Notes: a model not told the origin generated them from the letters alone. A stretch of 16,358 nt of DNA from Streptosporangiaceae bacterium (GCA_025934635.1 JAICWX010000203.1:1-16358); one strand, 5' to 3'; shown: positions 1 through 6,886, counted from the first letter of the stretch. Numbers and translations are program-made.

Positions 1-211
1 TCAGGCCGAGGACGTTGGCGCCGCTGCCGTTCAGCACCAGGAAGGCGTCGTCGGCGCCGAAGACCTCGCGCAGCGCGGCGGTCGCCTGTCCGGTCCGCTC
101 ATCGGCACCGTAGGCGACCGCGTCGCCCGAGTTCGCGTCCAGGATCGCCTGGAGGACCGCGGGATGGACACCGGCGTGGTTGTCGCTGCCGAAGCTTCTG
201 CGTTGTGTCAT
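1..211 (-). CDS. Threonine aldolase-like PLP enzyme, N-terminal part (cut by window edge)
   Basis: The visible product is the first 70 residues, beginning MTQRRSFGSDNHAGVHP; the rest lies left of the window. The opening S-D-N/T motif, the G-A-D/Y-G-x-D-x-x-T segment and the later L-N-G-S-G-A-N-V motif (around residues 60-67) match the start of the aspartate-aminotransferase-fold beta-eliminating lyase/threonine aldolase family, where they shape the cofactor phosphate pocket. Members cleave L-threonine or allo-threonine to glycine and acetaldehyde using pyridoxal phosphate in the cytoplasm. The catalytic lysine is not in the window, so activity cannot be judged. The ATG at 209-211 has no Shine-Dalgarno sequence; a TAGGCT hexamer ends six bases upstream, suggesting a leaderless transcript. 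A related beta-eliminating lyase of different specificity remains possible. Confidence 0.8.
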   Translation of the reverse strand, partial: MTQRRSFGSDNHAGVHPAVLQAILDANSGDAVAYGADERTGQATAALREVFGADDAFLVLNGSGANVLGL

Positions 212-217
212 GTGATG

Positions 218-223
218 AGCCTA
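218..223 (-). promoter_or_regulatory. Candidate -10 element for a leaderless threonine aldolase transcript
   Basis: On the minus strand TAGGCT fits the actinobacterial TANNNT -10 pattern and is followed by six bases (CATCAC) and the ATG at 211, the spacing expected when transcription starts on the start codon. No good -35 hexamer is visible 17-18 bases upstream. The rest of the 212-314 spacer shows no gene and no convincing terminator. Confidence 0.35.
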
Positions 224-314
224 GGACGCCGGCCCGGAGCCCTCACACTCCCGCCGGCCCTGCTTGACACCGCCGATTCCGCGGCACCGTCCCCGTAGTG
301 ACGAGCCTGTTCGC

Positions 315-716
315 TCAGTCCGTCAGGCGGAAGGTGAGCTCCAGGCCGCACTCCGGGCAGGCCGCGGTCCGGGCCTCGTCCCCGTCCGGCGGCCAGGCCT
401 CGACCGTCGCCTGGCAGGCCGGGCACGGTACCGCATCGGCTCCGGTGCGCGGTGCTCTGCCATCTCGGCCAGGTACCCGGCCAGGGGACTGAGCCCGACG
501 CTGGCCCGCGTCGGCGTGCTGCGCGAGCAGCCACGCAGCGTCCGCGCCAGCCTCACCGGCCAGGGATTTCCCGGCCAGCCGACGTCGGCAATCAGTCGCC
601 GCCGCCACCGCAGGTTCTCCGCCGGCCGCCGCCATGGCCCCGGTGTCCAGGGTGCGGCGGGCTTCCTGGTCGGCCGCGGCCCGCCGGAGCAGTTCCGCCC
701 GCAGTTCCTCGTTCAT
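315..716 (-). pseudogene. DUF6624-like gene with mixed reading frames and C-terminal zinc ribbon
   Basis: The open frame from ATG 716 (133 codons) starts MNEELRAELLRRAAADQEAR, the usual beginning of DUF6624 proteins, and contains G-E-A-G-A-D-A-A-W-L-L-A-Q-H-A-D, the family core. The segment expected just before this core, N-L-R-W-x-x-x-L-I-A-D-V-G-W-P-G, is encoded in another frame at about 619-572; joining it to K-S-L-A-G-E needs one extra base in the GGGAAA run at about 567-572. A second stretch at about 499-428 also has better codon use in that alternative frame (G-L-S-P-L-A-G-Y-L-A-E-M). The last 34 residues return to the main frame and hold a CPAC...CPEC zinc ribbon. Function is unknown. 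It lies 24 bases after ddl, as if in the same operon. It is either a decaying gene or carries sequence errors. Confidence 0.55.
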
Positions 717-740
717 GGCGTCACGACGGCCGGAGAGTGC

Positions 741-1694
741 TCAGGCGCCGCGGGCGGCTGCCTGCTCGAGCAACTGGACGCAGGTAGCACCGAACGGGTG
801 GCCAGAAGCCTCCAGCGCCAGCGGGAGCGTGCTTGTCTCGGTCATCCCGGGCGAGACGTTCACCTCGAGGAACCAGGGCGTGCCCGCCTCGTCCACGATG
901 AGGTCGGTCCGGGACAGGTCACGCAGGCCGAGCACCGTGTGGGCGGCGATGGCAATCCGCGCGGCCTCGTCCGCGACCTCGGCGGACAGCCGGGCCGGGA
1001 CGTAGAACTCGGTCTTGCCCGCGGTGTACCGGGCGGCGTAATCGTACCCGCCCTCACCGGGGACGATCTCCACCACCGGGAGCGCCTGCGGGCCCTCGCC
1101 GAGGTCGACCACGCTGACCGCGACCTCGGTGCCGGCCACGAACCGCTCGATCAGCGCGGTGTCGCCGTAAGCGAAGCAGCTCAGCACCGCGGCCGGCAGC
1201 TCCGCGGCGGTACGGACCGCCCCGGCGCCCAGGGCCGAGCCGCCGCGCGACGGCTTGACGTACAGCGGCAGCCCCAGCCTGGCTACGATCAGGTCGATGA
1301 CCGCGGCGGCCCCGAGATCGTGGAAGGTTTCCCTGGGCAGTGTCACGGACGGCGGCGTGGCCAGGCCCGCGGCGGCGGCCAGGGCCTTGGCGGTGGGCTT
1401 GTCGAAGGCCATCTGGCAGGCGCTGGCCACGGACCCGACGTAGGGCACGCCTAGCAGCCCGAGGACCTCCCTGATCGCGCCGTCCTCCCCGCAGACGCCG
1501 TGGATGGCGGGGAAGACGGCGCTGGGCGGGTCGGCTCGCAGCAGGGCAAGCAGGGCGGCGTCGGCGTCCGCGACGATGGCATGGATGCCCGCTTCGGCCA
1601 GGGCGTCGCGGACCCGGTCGCCGGACCGCAGGGAGACTTCCCGCTCCGGGGACAGGCCGCCGGCCAGGACGACGATACGCTCGAGATCGCTCAT
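741..1694 (-). CDS. ddl: D-alanine--D-alanine ligase family protein (ATP-grasp)
   Basis: The 317-residue length matches short bacterial Ddl enzymes, which join two D-alanines with ATP to make the peptidoglycan stem terminus in the cytoplasm. Visible motifs are GGLSPEREVSLRSG (12-25), HGVCGEDG (65-72), the ATP-loop KPSRGGSALG (147-156), YDYAARY (217-223), RTDLIVDE (262-269) and EVNVSPGMT (277-285). By comparison with E. coli DdlB, the triad Glu15, Ser150, Tyr216 is kept as Glu17, Ser153, Tyr223; Tyr rather than His at the last site favours D-Ala-D-Ala over D-Ala-D-lactate. Two loop residues differ from the usual REGSS: Glu is Gly151 and the second Ser is Ala154, and Lys215 is Arg222. The ATG at 1694 is 21 bases past the aminotransferase stop with only a weak ribosome site, suggesting coupling in an operon. 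It may be a second, divergent paralogue rather than the main ligase. Confidence 0.88.
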   Translation of the reverse strand: MSDLERIVVLAGGLSPEREVSLRSGDRVRDALAEAGIHAIVADADAALLALLRADPPSAVFPAIHGVCGEDGAIREVLGLLGVPYVGSVASACQMAFDKPTAKALAAAAGLATPPSVTLPRETFHDLGAAAVIDLIVARLGLPLYVKPSRGGSALGAGAVRTAAELPAAVLSCFAYGDTALIERFVAGTEVAVSVVDLGEGPQALPVVEIVPGEGGYDYAARYTAGKTEFYVPARLSAEVADEAARIAIAAHTVLGLRDLSRTDLIVDEAGTPWFLEVNVSPGMTETSTLPLALEASGHPFGATCVQLLEQAAARGA

Positions 1695-1715
1695 GATTTT
1701 GAAATACAGCCTTAA

Positions 1716-2993
1716 CTAGGAAGCCGGGATCACGGGGCCGAAGTCATCCCGCAGCTGGACCTCGGTTTCGATCACCGCGGTAAGCCGGCGGATGCCTTCG
1801 TTTATCCGCTCCGGGGTGGGCAGCGAGTAGCACAGCCGGGCGTACTGGGCACCGGCGCCGTCGGCGTAGAAGCCCGTTCCCGGCACGTAGGCGACCCGCG
1901 ACGAGATGGCCCGCGGCAGCATCGCCTTGGAGTTGATCCCGTCCGGGAGAGCGAGCCAGACGAAGAACCCGCCGGCCGGACGCGTCCAGTGGCAGTCCGG
2001 CGGCATCATCCGGGACAGCGCGCTCAGCATGGCGTCGCGACGTTCCCGGTAGAGCTCGCGGAAGTCCTTGATCTGCTCCAGCCAGGGCTGGGTGTTCAGG
2101 TACTCGCGCACGGTCAGCTGGGAGAAGCTGGAATGGCAGAGCACCGCCGACTCGGCCGCCAGGATCAGCTTCTCCCTGATCGCCGTCGGCGCCACCGCCC
2201 AGCCGACCCGCAGGCCGGCCGCGATGGTCTTGGAGAACGAGCCGAGGTAGACGACCCCGTCCGCGTCGTCGGCGCGCAGGGCGCGCATCGGCTCGCCGTC
2301 GAAACCGAGCAGGCCGTACGGGTTGTCCTCGACTACCAGCAGGCCCGCGCGGCGGCAGATGTCCAGGATGCGGGGGCGCCGGTCGGCGGCGAGAGTGACC
2401 CCGGCCGGATTCTGGAAGTTCGGCACGGTGTAGAGGAACTTGGCCTTGCGGCCCGCCGCGGCGGTACGCCGGATGGCCTCCTCCAGCGCCGCGGGGATCA
2501 GCCCGTCGTCGTCCATCGCCACGTGCACCACGTCCGCCTGGTAGGACGCGAAGGCGCCGAGCGCGCCGACGTAGGACGGTGCCTCGACCAGGATCACGTC
2601 CCCCGGATCGATGAAGATCCTGGTCAGCAGGTCTAGGGCCTGCTGCGAGCCGACCGTGACGACGATCTCGTCCGGATGGGCGCGGATCTGCTCGAGCTCC
2701 ATGACATCGCAGATCCGCTCGCGCAGGCCCGCGTCTCCCTGCGCGGTGCAGTACTGCAGCGCGGTGGCACCCTGGGTAGCGACGAGCTGGCCCACCATGT
2801 CGCCGACGGCGTCGAGCGGGAGGGCCGACACGTACGGGGATCCGCCCGCCAGGGACACGATCTCGGGTCTGGCGGCGACGGCGAACAGAGCTCGGATCTC
2901 CGAAGCCACCATGCCAACCGCACGTTCGGCGTACTGGCCGACATAACGGTCGATTCGTTGCGGCTGGGAAATCGGCTGCTGTTCTGCAGTCAC
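1716..2993 (-). CDS. Fold-type I PLP aminotransferase (2-aminoadipate/aromatic type)
   Basis: With the GTG at 2993 the protein has 425 residues, normal for class I/II aminotransferases of the LysN/kynurenine aminotransferase II branch, which move amino groups from amino acids to 2-oxoglutarate. Landmarks are S-L-A-G-G-x-P (47-53), GSQQALDL (115-122), PNFQNPAG with Asn195, EDNPYG with Asp223 and Tyr226, and the Schiff-base lysine Lys255 in SFSKT followed by Arg262. The frame is open to 3245, but that extension translates a C/G homopolymer block; GTG 2993 has AAGGAG five bases upstream and is preferred. It is the first gene of a probable operon with ddl, 21 bases downstream. The substrate cannot be read from sequence; supplying an amino acid for cell-wall synthesis is only a suggestion from context. 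Confidence 0.9.
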   Translation of the reverse strand: MTAEQQPISQPQRIDRYVGQYAERAVGMVASEIRALFAVAARPEIVSLAGGSPYVSALPLDAVGDMVGQLVATQGATALQYCTAQGDAGLRERICDVMELEQIRAHPDEIVVTVGSQQALDLLTRIFIDPGDVILVEAPSYVGALGAFASYQADVVHVAMDDDGLIPAALEEAIRRTAAAGRKAKFLYTVPNFQNPAGVTLAADRRPRILDICRRAGLLVVEDNPYGLLGFDGEPMRALRADDADGVVYLGSFSKTIAAGLRVGWAVAPTAIREKLILAAESAVLCHSSFSQLTVREYLNTQPWLEQIKDFRELYRERRDAMLSALSRMMPPDCHWTRPAGGFFVWLALPDGINSKAMLPRAISSRVAYVPGTGFYADGAGAQYARLCYSLPTPERINEGIRRLTAVIETEVQLRDDFGPVIPAS

Positions 2994-2998
2994 GGCCT

Positions 2999-3004
2999 CT
3001 CCTT
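2999..3004 (-). promoter_or_regulatory. Strong ribosome binding site that fixes the aminotransferase start
   Basis: AAGGAG on the minus strand is followed by five bases and the GTG at 2993. It is the only strong Shine-Dalgarno site in the open frame reaching to 3245, so it decides the start codon. Confidence 0.8.
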
Positions 3005-3012
3005 GTTTCCTC

Positions 3013-3096
3013 GGGGGGACGATCCCCCCCAGACCCCCCCTGAGTTTGGGGGAGCTATCCGCCCCCCCAAGCCCCCCGGGACCCCCCTTCGGGGGG
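3013..3096 (-). repeat. G-tract and hairpin block in the aminotransferase leader
   Basis: On the plus strand the block has C runs of 7, 7, 7, 6 and 6 at 3024-3030, 3034-3040, 3062-3068, 3072-3077 and 3082-3087, plus G runs of six at 3013-3018 and 3091-3096. Two perfect hairpins are visible: GGGGGG-ACGAT-CCCCCC (3013-3029) and CCCCCC-TTC-GGGGGG (3082-3096). In the minus-strand mRNA the two neighbouring seven-base runs could also form a G-quadruplex. The block ends about nine bases upstream of the ribosome site, so it lies in the likely 5' leader. It could be a regulatory structure or a copy of a dispersed intergenic repeat; one copy cannot tell. Confidence 0.6.
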
Positions 3097-3177
3097 AAGA
3101 CGGTGACCCTTAGATCTCTGGGCCGTACCGGGGGGCTATCCGGGGCCCTAAATCCGCTCGGGGCCGACGCGGGGTGA

Positions 3178-3211
3178 GTATCATGCCAGGATACGGGGTA
3201 TCTCCCGGGAG
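3178..3211. promoter_or_regulatory. Palindrome cluster in the GNAT/aminotransferase divergent region
   Basis: GTATC (3178-3182) and GATAC (3190-3194) form an inverted repeat with a 7-base spacer; a further GTATC begins at 3198, and CTCCCGGGAG (3202-3211) is a perfect 10-base palindrome. On the minus strand GATACT (3177-3182) resembles a -10 hexamer for the aminotransferase; on the plus strand TATCAT (3179-3184) could serve the GNAT gene. This is a plausible shared operator, but no known regulator site is recognised. Confidence 0.3.
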
Positions 3212-3238
3212 CGCTTGCGGATAACGCCGGGGATGAGG

Positions 3239-3868
3239 ATGTCACGTCGTATCGTCAACATCACGCTGGATAACCTCGGCGACCTGCCGCCGAAGTGCCG
3301 CAAATGCGTTTTCTGGGAACTTGGCCCGGTCAGCCGGGCGCGAGCCGAGGAAAACGGAGATCCGGAGCTCGAGAAGGAGTCCTGGGTTTCTTCTGTGCTG
3401 CTCGAGTGGGGAAGTTGCGGCAAGATCGCCTATGTTGACGGGGTGCCCGCCGGGTACATGCTGTTCGCCCCCCCGCAGTACGTGCCGCGCTCGATTGCCT
3501 TCCCCACCAGTCCGGTGAGCGCCGACGCGGTGCTGTTCATGACCGCCCACCTGCTCAGCGAGTTCGCCGGCGGTGGCATCGGCCGGATGCTCGTCCAGGC
3601 CATGGCCAAGGACCTGACCCGCCGCGGCGTGCGGGCCATCGAGGCCTTCGGCGACCGGCGGTGGGAGTCGCCGGGCGGGTGCCTGCTCCCGGTGGACTAC
3701 CTGCTCGCGGTGGGGTTCAAGACGGTCCGCCCGCACCATCACTACCCGCGGCTGCGGATGGAGCTCAGGACCGTGCTCACCTGGCGGGAGGACGTCGAGG
3801 TGGCGCTGGAGCGGCTGCTCGGGTCCATGACGCCGTCGACCCCCCAGGGCGCCCTGCGGCCCGTATAG
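3239..3868 (+). CDS. GNAT family N-acetyltransferase (trx/parB-neighbour type)
   Basis: The 209-residue product starts MSRRIVNITLDNLGDLPPKC and carries the conserved pieces of a GNAT family found next to trxA and parB in actinobacteria: KCRKCVFWELGP, EKESWVSSVLLEWGSCG, APPQYVPRS, and the acetyl-CoA loop G-G-G-I-G-R-M (about residues 118-124), then IEAFGDRRW. GNAT enzymes move an acetyl group from acetyl-CoA to an amine; the substrate of this family is unknown to me. The paired cysteines in KCRKC are typical of the family. In-frame starts also exist at TTG 3215 and ATG 3233; ATG 3239 was chosen because homologues begin at this point, although GAGG sits immediately before it with no spacer. It diverges from the aminotransferase and converges on trxA. 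Confidence 0.85.
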   Translation: MSRRIVNITLDNLGDLPPKCRKCVFWELGPVSRARAEENGDPELEKESWVSSVLLEWGSCGKIAYVDGVPAGYMLFAPPQYVPRSIAFPTSPVSADAVLFMTAHLLSEFAGGGIGRMLVQAMAKDLTRRGVRAIEAFGDRRWESPGGCLLPVDYLLAVGFKTVRPHHHYPRLRMELRTVLTWREDVEVALERLLGSMTPSTPQGALRPV

Positions 3869-3904
3869 GACGGCCTGCGGGTCCCTGAGGGGCCGCTGAG
3901 ATCT

Positions 3905-3927
3905 TCTCCGGTGCCGGGCACCGGAGA
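3905..3927. terminator. Candidate bidirectional terminator between GNAT gene and trxA
   Basis: TCTCCGGTGCC and GGCACCGGAGA form a perfect 11-base inverted repeat around one central base in the 75-base gap between two converging stop codons. There is no T run on either side, as is common for actinobacterial hairpin terminators. Placement and symmetry support termination of both transcripts. Confidence 0.65.
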
Positions 3928-3943
3928 CCATGGATCAGCCGGG

Positions 3944-4267
3944 TCAGATGAATTCGGCCAGCTCGCGGAGAATCGCCGTTTTCGGCTTGGCCCCGACGAT
4001 CTGCTTGACGACCTGCCCGCCGGAGAACACGTTCATGGTCGGAATGGCCATGATGCCGTAACGCTGCGATACGGCGGGGTTCTCGTCGATGTTGAGCTTT
4101 ACCACCGCGATCTTGTCCGCGTATTCGGTGGCGATCTCCTCGAGCACCGGAGCGACCATACGGCACGGGCCGCACCATTCGGCCCAGTAATCCACGATGA
4201 CCGGCTTGTCGTTCTTCAGGACCTCCGCCTCGAAGGTCTCGTCCGTCACGACCTTGGTCGCGCCCAC
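3944..4267 (-). CDS. trxA: Thioredoxin
   Basis: The protein has 107 residues, the standard length of a single-domain thioredoxin. It shows the active site WCGPC with Cys32 and Cys35, the preceding D-Y-W-A-E strand with the buried Asp26, the cis-proline loop AIPTM (Pro76) and the late GA-K-P-K region. It reduces disulfides of cytoplasmic proteins and is itself reduced by thioredoxin reductase, encoded 44 bases upstream. The start is the GTG at 4267; AAGGA lies about 11 bases before it, a slightly long spacing. Transcription should come mainly from the SigR-type promoter ahead of trxB. Nothing in the sequence is abnormal. Confidence 0.97.
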   Translation of the reverse strand: MGATKVVTDETFEAEVLKNDKPVIVDYWAEWCGPCRMVAPVLEEIATEYADKIAVVKLNIDENPAVSQRYGIMAIPTMNVFSGGQVVKQIVGAKPKTAILRELAEFI

Positions 4268-4311
4268 TTGCGATCACATCCTTAATGACTTGCGATGAGA
4301 AAACGTGCTGT

Positions 4312-5253
4312 CTAGTTTTCCTTGCTGGCCAGCCAGCGCTCGGCGTCGATCGCCGCCGCACAGCCGCTGCCGGCCGCGGTGACCGCCTGCCGGTACGTGT
4401 GGTCGACGACATCACCGCAGGCGAAGACGCCCTCGATGGCGGTGCGGGTAGACGGCTGGTCCACCATCAGGTAGCCCTCGTCGTCGGTCGCGAGCTGCTC
4501 GGTGAACAGGTCCGAGCGCGGGTCGTGGCCGATGGCCACGAACACCCCGGTCACCGGGAGGATGCTCTCGGTCCCGTCCTTGGTGCTCGTGAGCCGCAAG
4601 CCGGTGACCTTCTCCTCGCCCAGGACCTCCGCGACCTCGCTGTTCCACACGAACGTGATCTTGGGGTTGGCGAATGCCCGGTCCTGCATGATCTTCGAGG
4701 CCCGGAGCGTGTCGCGCCGGTGGACCACGGTCACCGACTTGCCGAACTTGGTGAGGAACATGGCCTCTTCCATGGCCGAGTCGCCGCCGCCGATGACCGC
4801 GATGTCGTGTCCGCGGAAGAAGAACCCGTCGCAGGTGGCGCACCAGGACACGCCGTGCCCGCCGAGCGCCTTCTCGCCCGGCACGCCGAGCTCCTTGTAC
4901 CGCGAGCCGGTGGCGATGATGACCGCCCGGGCGAGATAGGTCCCGCTGTCGGTCTTGACCACCTTGGGCTCCGCGGTCAGGTCGACCTCGGTGACGTCGT
5001 CCGCCAGCAGCTCCGCGCCGAACCGCTCCGCCTGCTTGCGCATCGAGTCCATCAGGTCAGGGCCCATGATGGCGTCCGCGAAGCCGGGGAAGTTCTCCAC
5101 CTCAGTGGTCTGCATGAGCGCGCCGCCCGCGGTGACCGAACCCTCGAAGACCAAGGGCTTCAGCTCGGCGCGAGCCGCGTAAAGTGCCGCCGTGTAACCG
5201 GACGGGCCGGATCCGATAATGATGACGTTCCGGACTTCGATTCCCGCTGCCAA
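4312..5253 (-). CDS. trxB: Thioredoxin-disulfide reductase
   Basis: This 313-residue flavoprotein passes electrons from NADPH through FAD to thioredoxin. Visible features are the FAD loop GSGPSG (14-19), the redox motif CATC (Cys138, Cys141), the NADPH loop IGGGDSA (154-160), the 2'-phosphate-binding HRR (178-180), and the second FAD motif G-V-F-A-C-G-D-V near the C-terminus. Length and order match the low-molecular-weight bacterial enzyme. The start is TTG at 5253: an in-frame TAA lies two codons upstream, so no earlier start is possible, and GAGGGG sits about 10 bases before it. It forms an operon with trxA and follows the anti-sigma gene by 62 bases, with a SigR-type promoter in that gap. 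Confidence 0.97.
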   Translation of the reverse strand: MAAGIEVRNVIIIGSGPSGYTAALYAARAELKPLVFEGSVTAGGALMQTTEVENFPGFADAIMGPDLMDSMRKQAERFGAELLADDVTEVDLTAEPKVVKTDSGTYLARAVIIATGSRYKELGVPGEKALGGHGVSWCATCDGFFFRGHDIAVIGGGDSAMEEAMFLTKFGKSVTVVHRRDTLRASKIMQDRAFANPKITFVWNSEVAEVLGEEKVTGLRLTSTKDGTESILPVTGVFVAIGHDPRSDLFTEQLATDDEGYLMVDQPSTRTAIEGVFACGDVVDHTYRQAVTAAGSGCAAAIDAERWLASKEN

Positions 5254-5289
5254 CCGTTATCAACCCCTCATCTGACTGGCTCTCCAGTG

Positions 5290-5316
5290 AACAGATACTA
5301 GGGCTCCGAGATTCCC
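5290..5316 (-). promoter_or_regulatory. SigR/SigH-type oxidative stress promoter for trxBA
   Basis: On the minus strand GGGAAT (5311-5316) is followed by exactly 18 bases and GTT (5290-5292). This equals the consensus for promoters of the thiol-oxidative-stress sigma factor SigR of Streptomyces (SigH in mycobacteria), whose classic target is trxBA. The -35 element overlaps the stop codon of the anti-sigma gene. Transcription would start near 5283, leaving a leader of about 30 bases before the TTG of trxB. Confidence 0.85.
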
Positions 5317-6269
5317 TAAGGGACCGATGTCGTGGCGAGGACGTTACGGCTGGTCGCCGAGCAGTGCGGGCCCGCTATCCAGGCCACCTCATCCGTCCCG
5401 GTGCGGGCTACGACGAGAGTGACCGGCTGCCCGGCGAAGCGGGCGCTCTCCACCCGGACCAGGACGGCGCCGCCGGTCAGGTTCTGCACGCACGCCCGCA
5501 GCCGCGCGGACACCGGCTGCGAGGTACCGGAGCCCGCGGCGGGCACCGCCCGGACGAGCTCGGCCTCGACCTGGCGCTTGCGCATGGCCGGGTCGGCGGA
5601 GAAGTTGATGCTGCTGGCCACCAGGCTGAAGTTGGCCGCGGTTACCGGGTGCGGCCGCGGCACGGTCCCCTGGGCCCCGCGCACCGGCGGTGACAGCGGC
5701 GTGTCGACCGGGCCGCGGGCGGAGGCCTCGGCAGAGGGCGCCCCTTTCACGGGGGCGCTGGCCGCCGAGCCGGCCGCGGCGGAAGAGCTGGCGGCCTGGC
5801 CGGGCCCGACGGTGCGGCTCAGGCCGTAGCCGCCGGCGGCCAGCACGATGACGGCGACGGGGGCGAGCACGCGCGCCGACGCCAGCCGGAAACCCAGCCG
5901 CGGGGAACTGGGCCGTTGGGAACTGGGCCGTTGGGAACTGGGCCGCCGCGAACGGGGGCGGCGGGACGCCGGCCCACGATCCGTCGCGGGGTGGCCGGGG
6001 GAATCAGCGCCCGCCCGTTCGGCCTGATCTTTTCTGGCTACCTCGGCCGCGAGCACGGTGTCCAGCCGCTGGGCCACGCGATCCGGCATAACCGGCACCG
6101 GGACGGACGCGAGCAGCGCCGAGACCCCGGCGAGCTGGTCGCCCAGGGCCGTGCAGCGATCGCAGCCCGCCAGGTGCGCGGTGATCGAAGCACCGCGCCG
6201 CCCGGTGATGAGTCCCGCCCGGAACTCGGCCAGGACCTCCGCGTCCAGGTGCGCCATCTGCCCTCTCAT
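5316..6269 (-). CDS. Zinc-finger anti-sigma factor for SigM
   Basis: The 317-residue product has an N-terminal zinc anti-sigma domain: H-L-D-A-E-V-L-A-E-F near the start and H-x3-C-x2-C (His32, Cys36, Cys39), then a disordered linker rich in R, P and S (about 90-125), one membrane helix (about 134-151) and a 165-residue outer part of unknown fold. Such proteins hold an ECF sigma factor at the membrane until a signal or a reducing/oxidising change releases it. The ATG at 6269 overlaps the sigM stop as ATGA, which indicates translational coupling and a near 1:1 ratio. Another ATG four codons later is possible. It corresponds in position to the anti-SigM gene next to sigM in mycobacteria. The linker contains three tandem QRPSS-like units. 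Confidence 0.88.
   Translation of the reverse strand: MRGQMAHLDAEVLAEFRAGLITGRRGASITAHLAGCDRCTALGDQLAGVSALLASVPVPVMPDRVAQRLDTVLAAEVARKDQAERAGADSPGHPATDRGPASRRPRSRRPSSQRPSSQRPSSPRLGFRLASARVLAPVAVIVLAAGGYGLSRTVGPGQAASSSAAAGSAASAPVKGAPSAEASARGPVDTPLSPPVRGAQGTVPRPHPVTAANFSLVASSINFSADPAMRKRQVEAELVRAVPAAGSGTSQPVSARLRACVQNLTGGAVLVRVESARFAGQPVTLVVARTGTDEVAWIAGPHCSATSRNVLATTSVP
5904..5948 (-). repeat. Three tandem 15-base units inside the anti-sigma gene
   Basis: The 15-base unit GGAACTGGGCCGTTG (plus strand) occurs at 5904-5918 and 5919-5933 exactly and at 5934-5948 with two changes. It keeps the reading frame and encodes repeated R-P-S-S-Q in the linker just before the membrane helix, so unit number can vary without breaking the gene. 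Confidence 0.85.
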
Positions 6270-6880
6270 GAGTCTGCTCCCGGTTGGACGCTCTCACTCG
6301 ACGATCGGTTCCCTTGCAGGTGCGCCAGGTAGGGCAGCAGCCGGGCCCGGGCCCGGGCGCAGCGGCTCTTCACCGTGCCCGGCGAGGTGCCGAGGATGAT
6401 GGCGGCGTCGGCCACCCCGAAGCCGAGCATGTCGACCACGACGAGCGCGGCCCGCTGCGGGGGCGGCAGCATCCGCAGGGCGGCGTTCACGTCCAGCCGG
6501 GTATCGGTGCTGCGGGTAGGATCGCCGTCCTGCGGCACCAGCGCCTCGAACGCCTGCTCGTCCCCGGTGGACAGAGCGGGCCGGGCGGCGCGGCGGCGCA
6601 GCCGGTCCAGGGACGCGTTCACCACGATCCGGTGCAGCCACGTGGTGACCGCGGACTCCCCCCGGAAGTCGCCGGCCCGGCGGAACGCCGAGACCATGGC
6701 ATCCTGGAGCGCGTCGGCGGCCTCTTCGGGATCGCAGACCGTGCGCAGCGCGACCGCCCACAGCCGGTCCCGGTGCCTGCGGAACAGCTCGCCGAAGGCC
6801 TCGGCGTCCCCGGCCACGTGACGGCGGAGCAGTTCGGCGTCAGATGGCTCCGGCCGGCCGGGACCCGGAGAGTCCGGCAT
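6266..6880 (-). CDS. sigM: ECF RNA polymerase sigma factor SigM
   Basis: The 204-residue protein is a group 4 (ECF) sigma factor that directs RNA polymerase to stress promoters. Region 2 spans about 16-92, with D-A-L-Q-D at 56-60 and the -10-reading part F-R-G-E-S-A-V-T-T-W-L-H-R-I-V-V-N. Region 4 spans about 132-185, with L-P-P-P-Q-R-A-A-L and the helix-turn-helix G-V-A-D-A-A-I-I-L-G-T-S-P-G-T-V-K-S-R. The 30-residue loop between them is variable. Position between the murJ-associated kinase-like gene and a zinc anti-sigma gene is that of sigM. The ATG at 6880 is six bases after the previous stop and has no clear ribosome site, implying coupling. Its targets cannot be read here; I saw no obvious autoregulatory promoter immediately upstream. 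Confidence 0.93.
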   Translation of the reverse strand: MPDSPGPGRPEPSDAELLRRHVAGDAEAFGELFRRHRDRLWAVALRTVCDPEEAADALQDAMVSAFRRAGDFRGESAVTTWLHRIVVNASLDRLRRRAARPALSTGDEQAFEALVPQDGDPTRSTDTRLDVNAALRMLPPPQRAALVVVDMLGFGVADAAIILGTSPGTVKSRCARARARLLPYLAHLQGNRSSSESVQPGADS

Positions 6881-6886
6881 ACCGCA

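Noticed and set aside
264..1454. A 396-codon plus-strand open frame, and a TTGACA at 264-269 that looks like a -35 element
   Set aside because: The frame is antisense to ddl and the DUF6624-like gene with unnatural composition, and no -10 hexamer lies 16-18 bases after the TTGACA.
2994..3245. An 84-residue N-terminal extension of the aminotransferase
   Set aside because: It only translates the homopolymer block into G/P-rich sequence, and a strong ribosome site marks GTG 2993 as the start.
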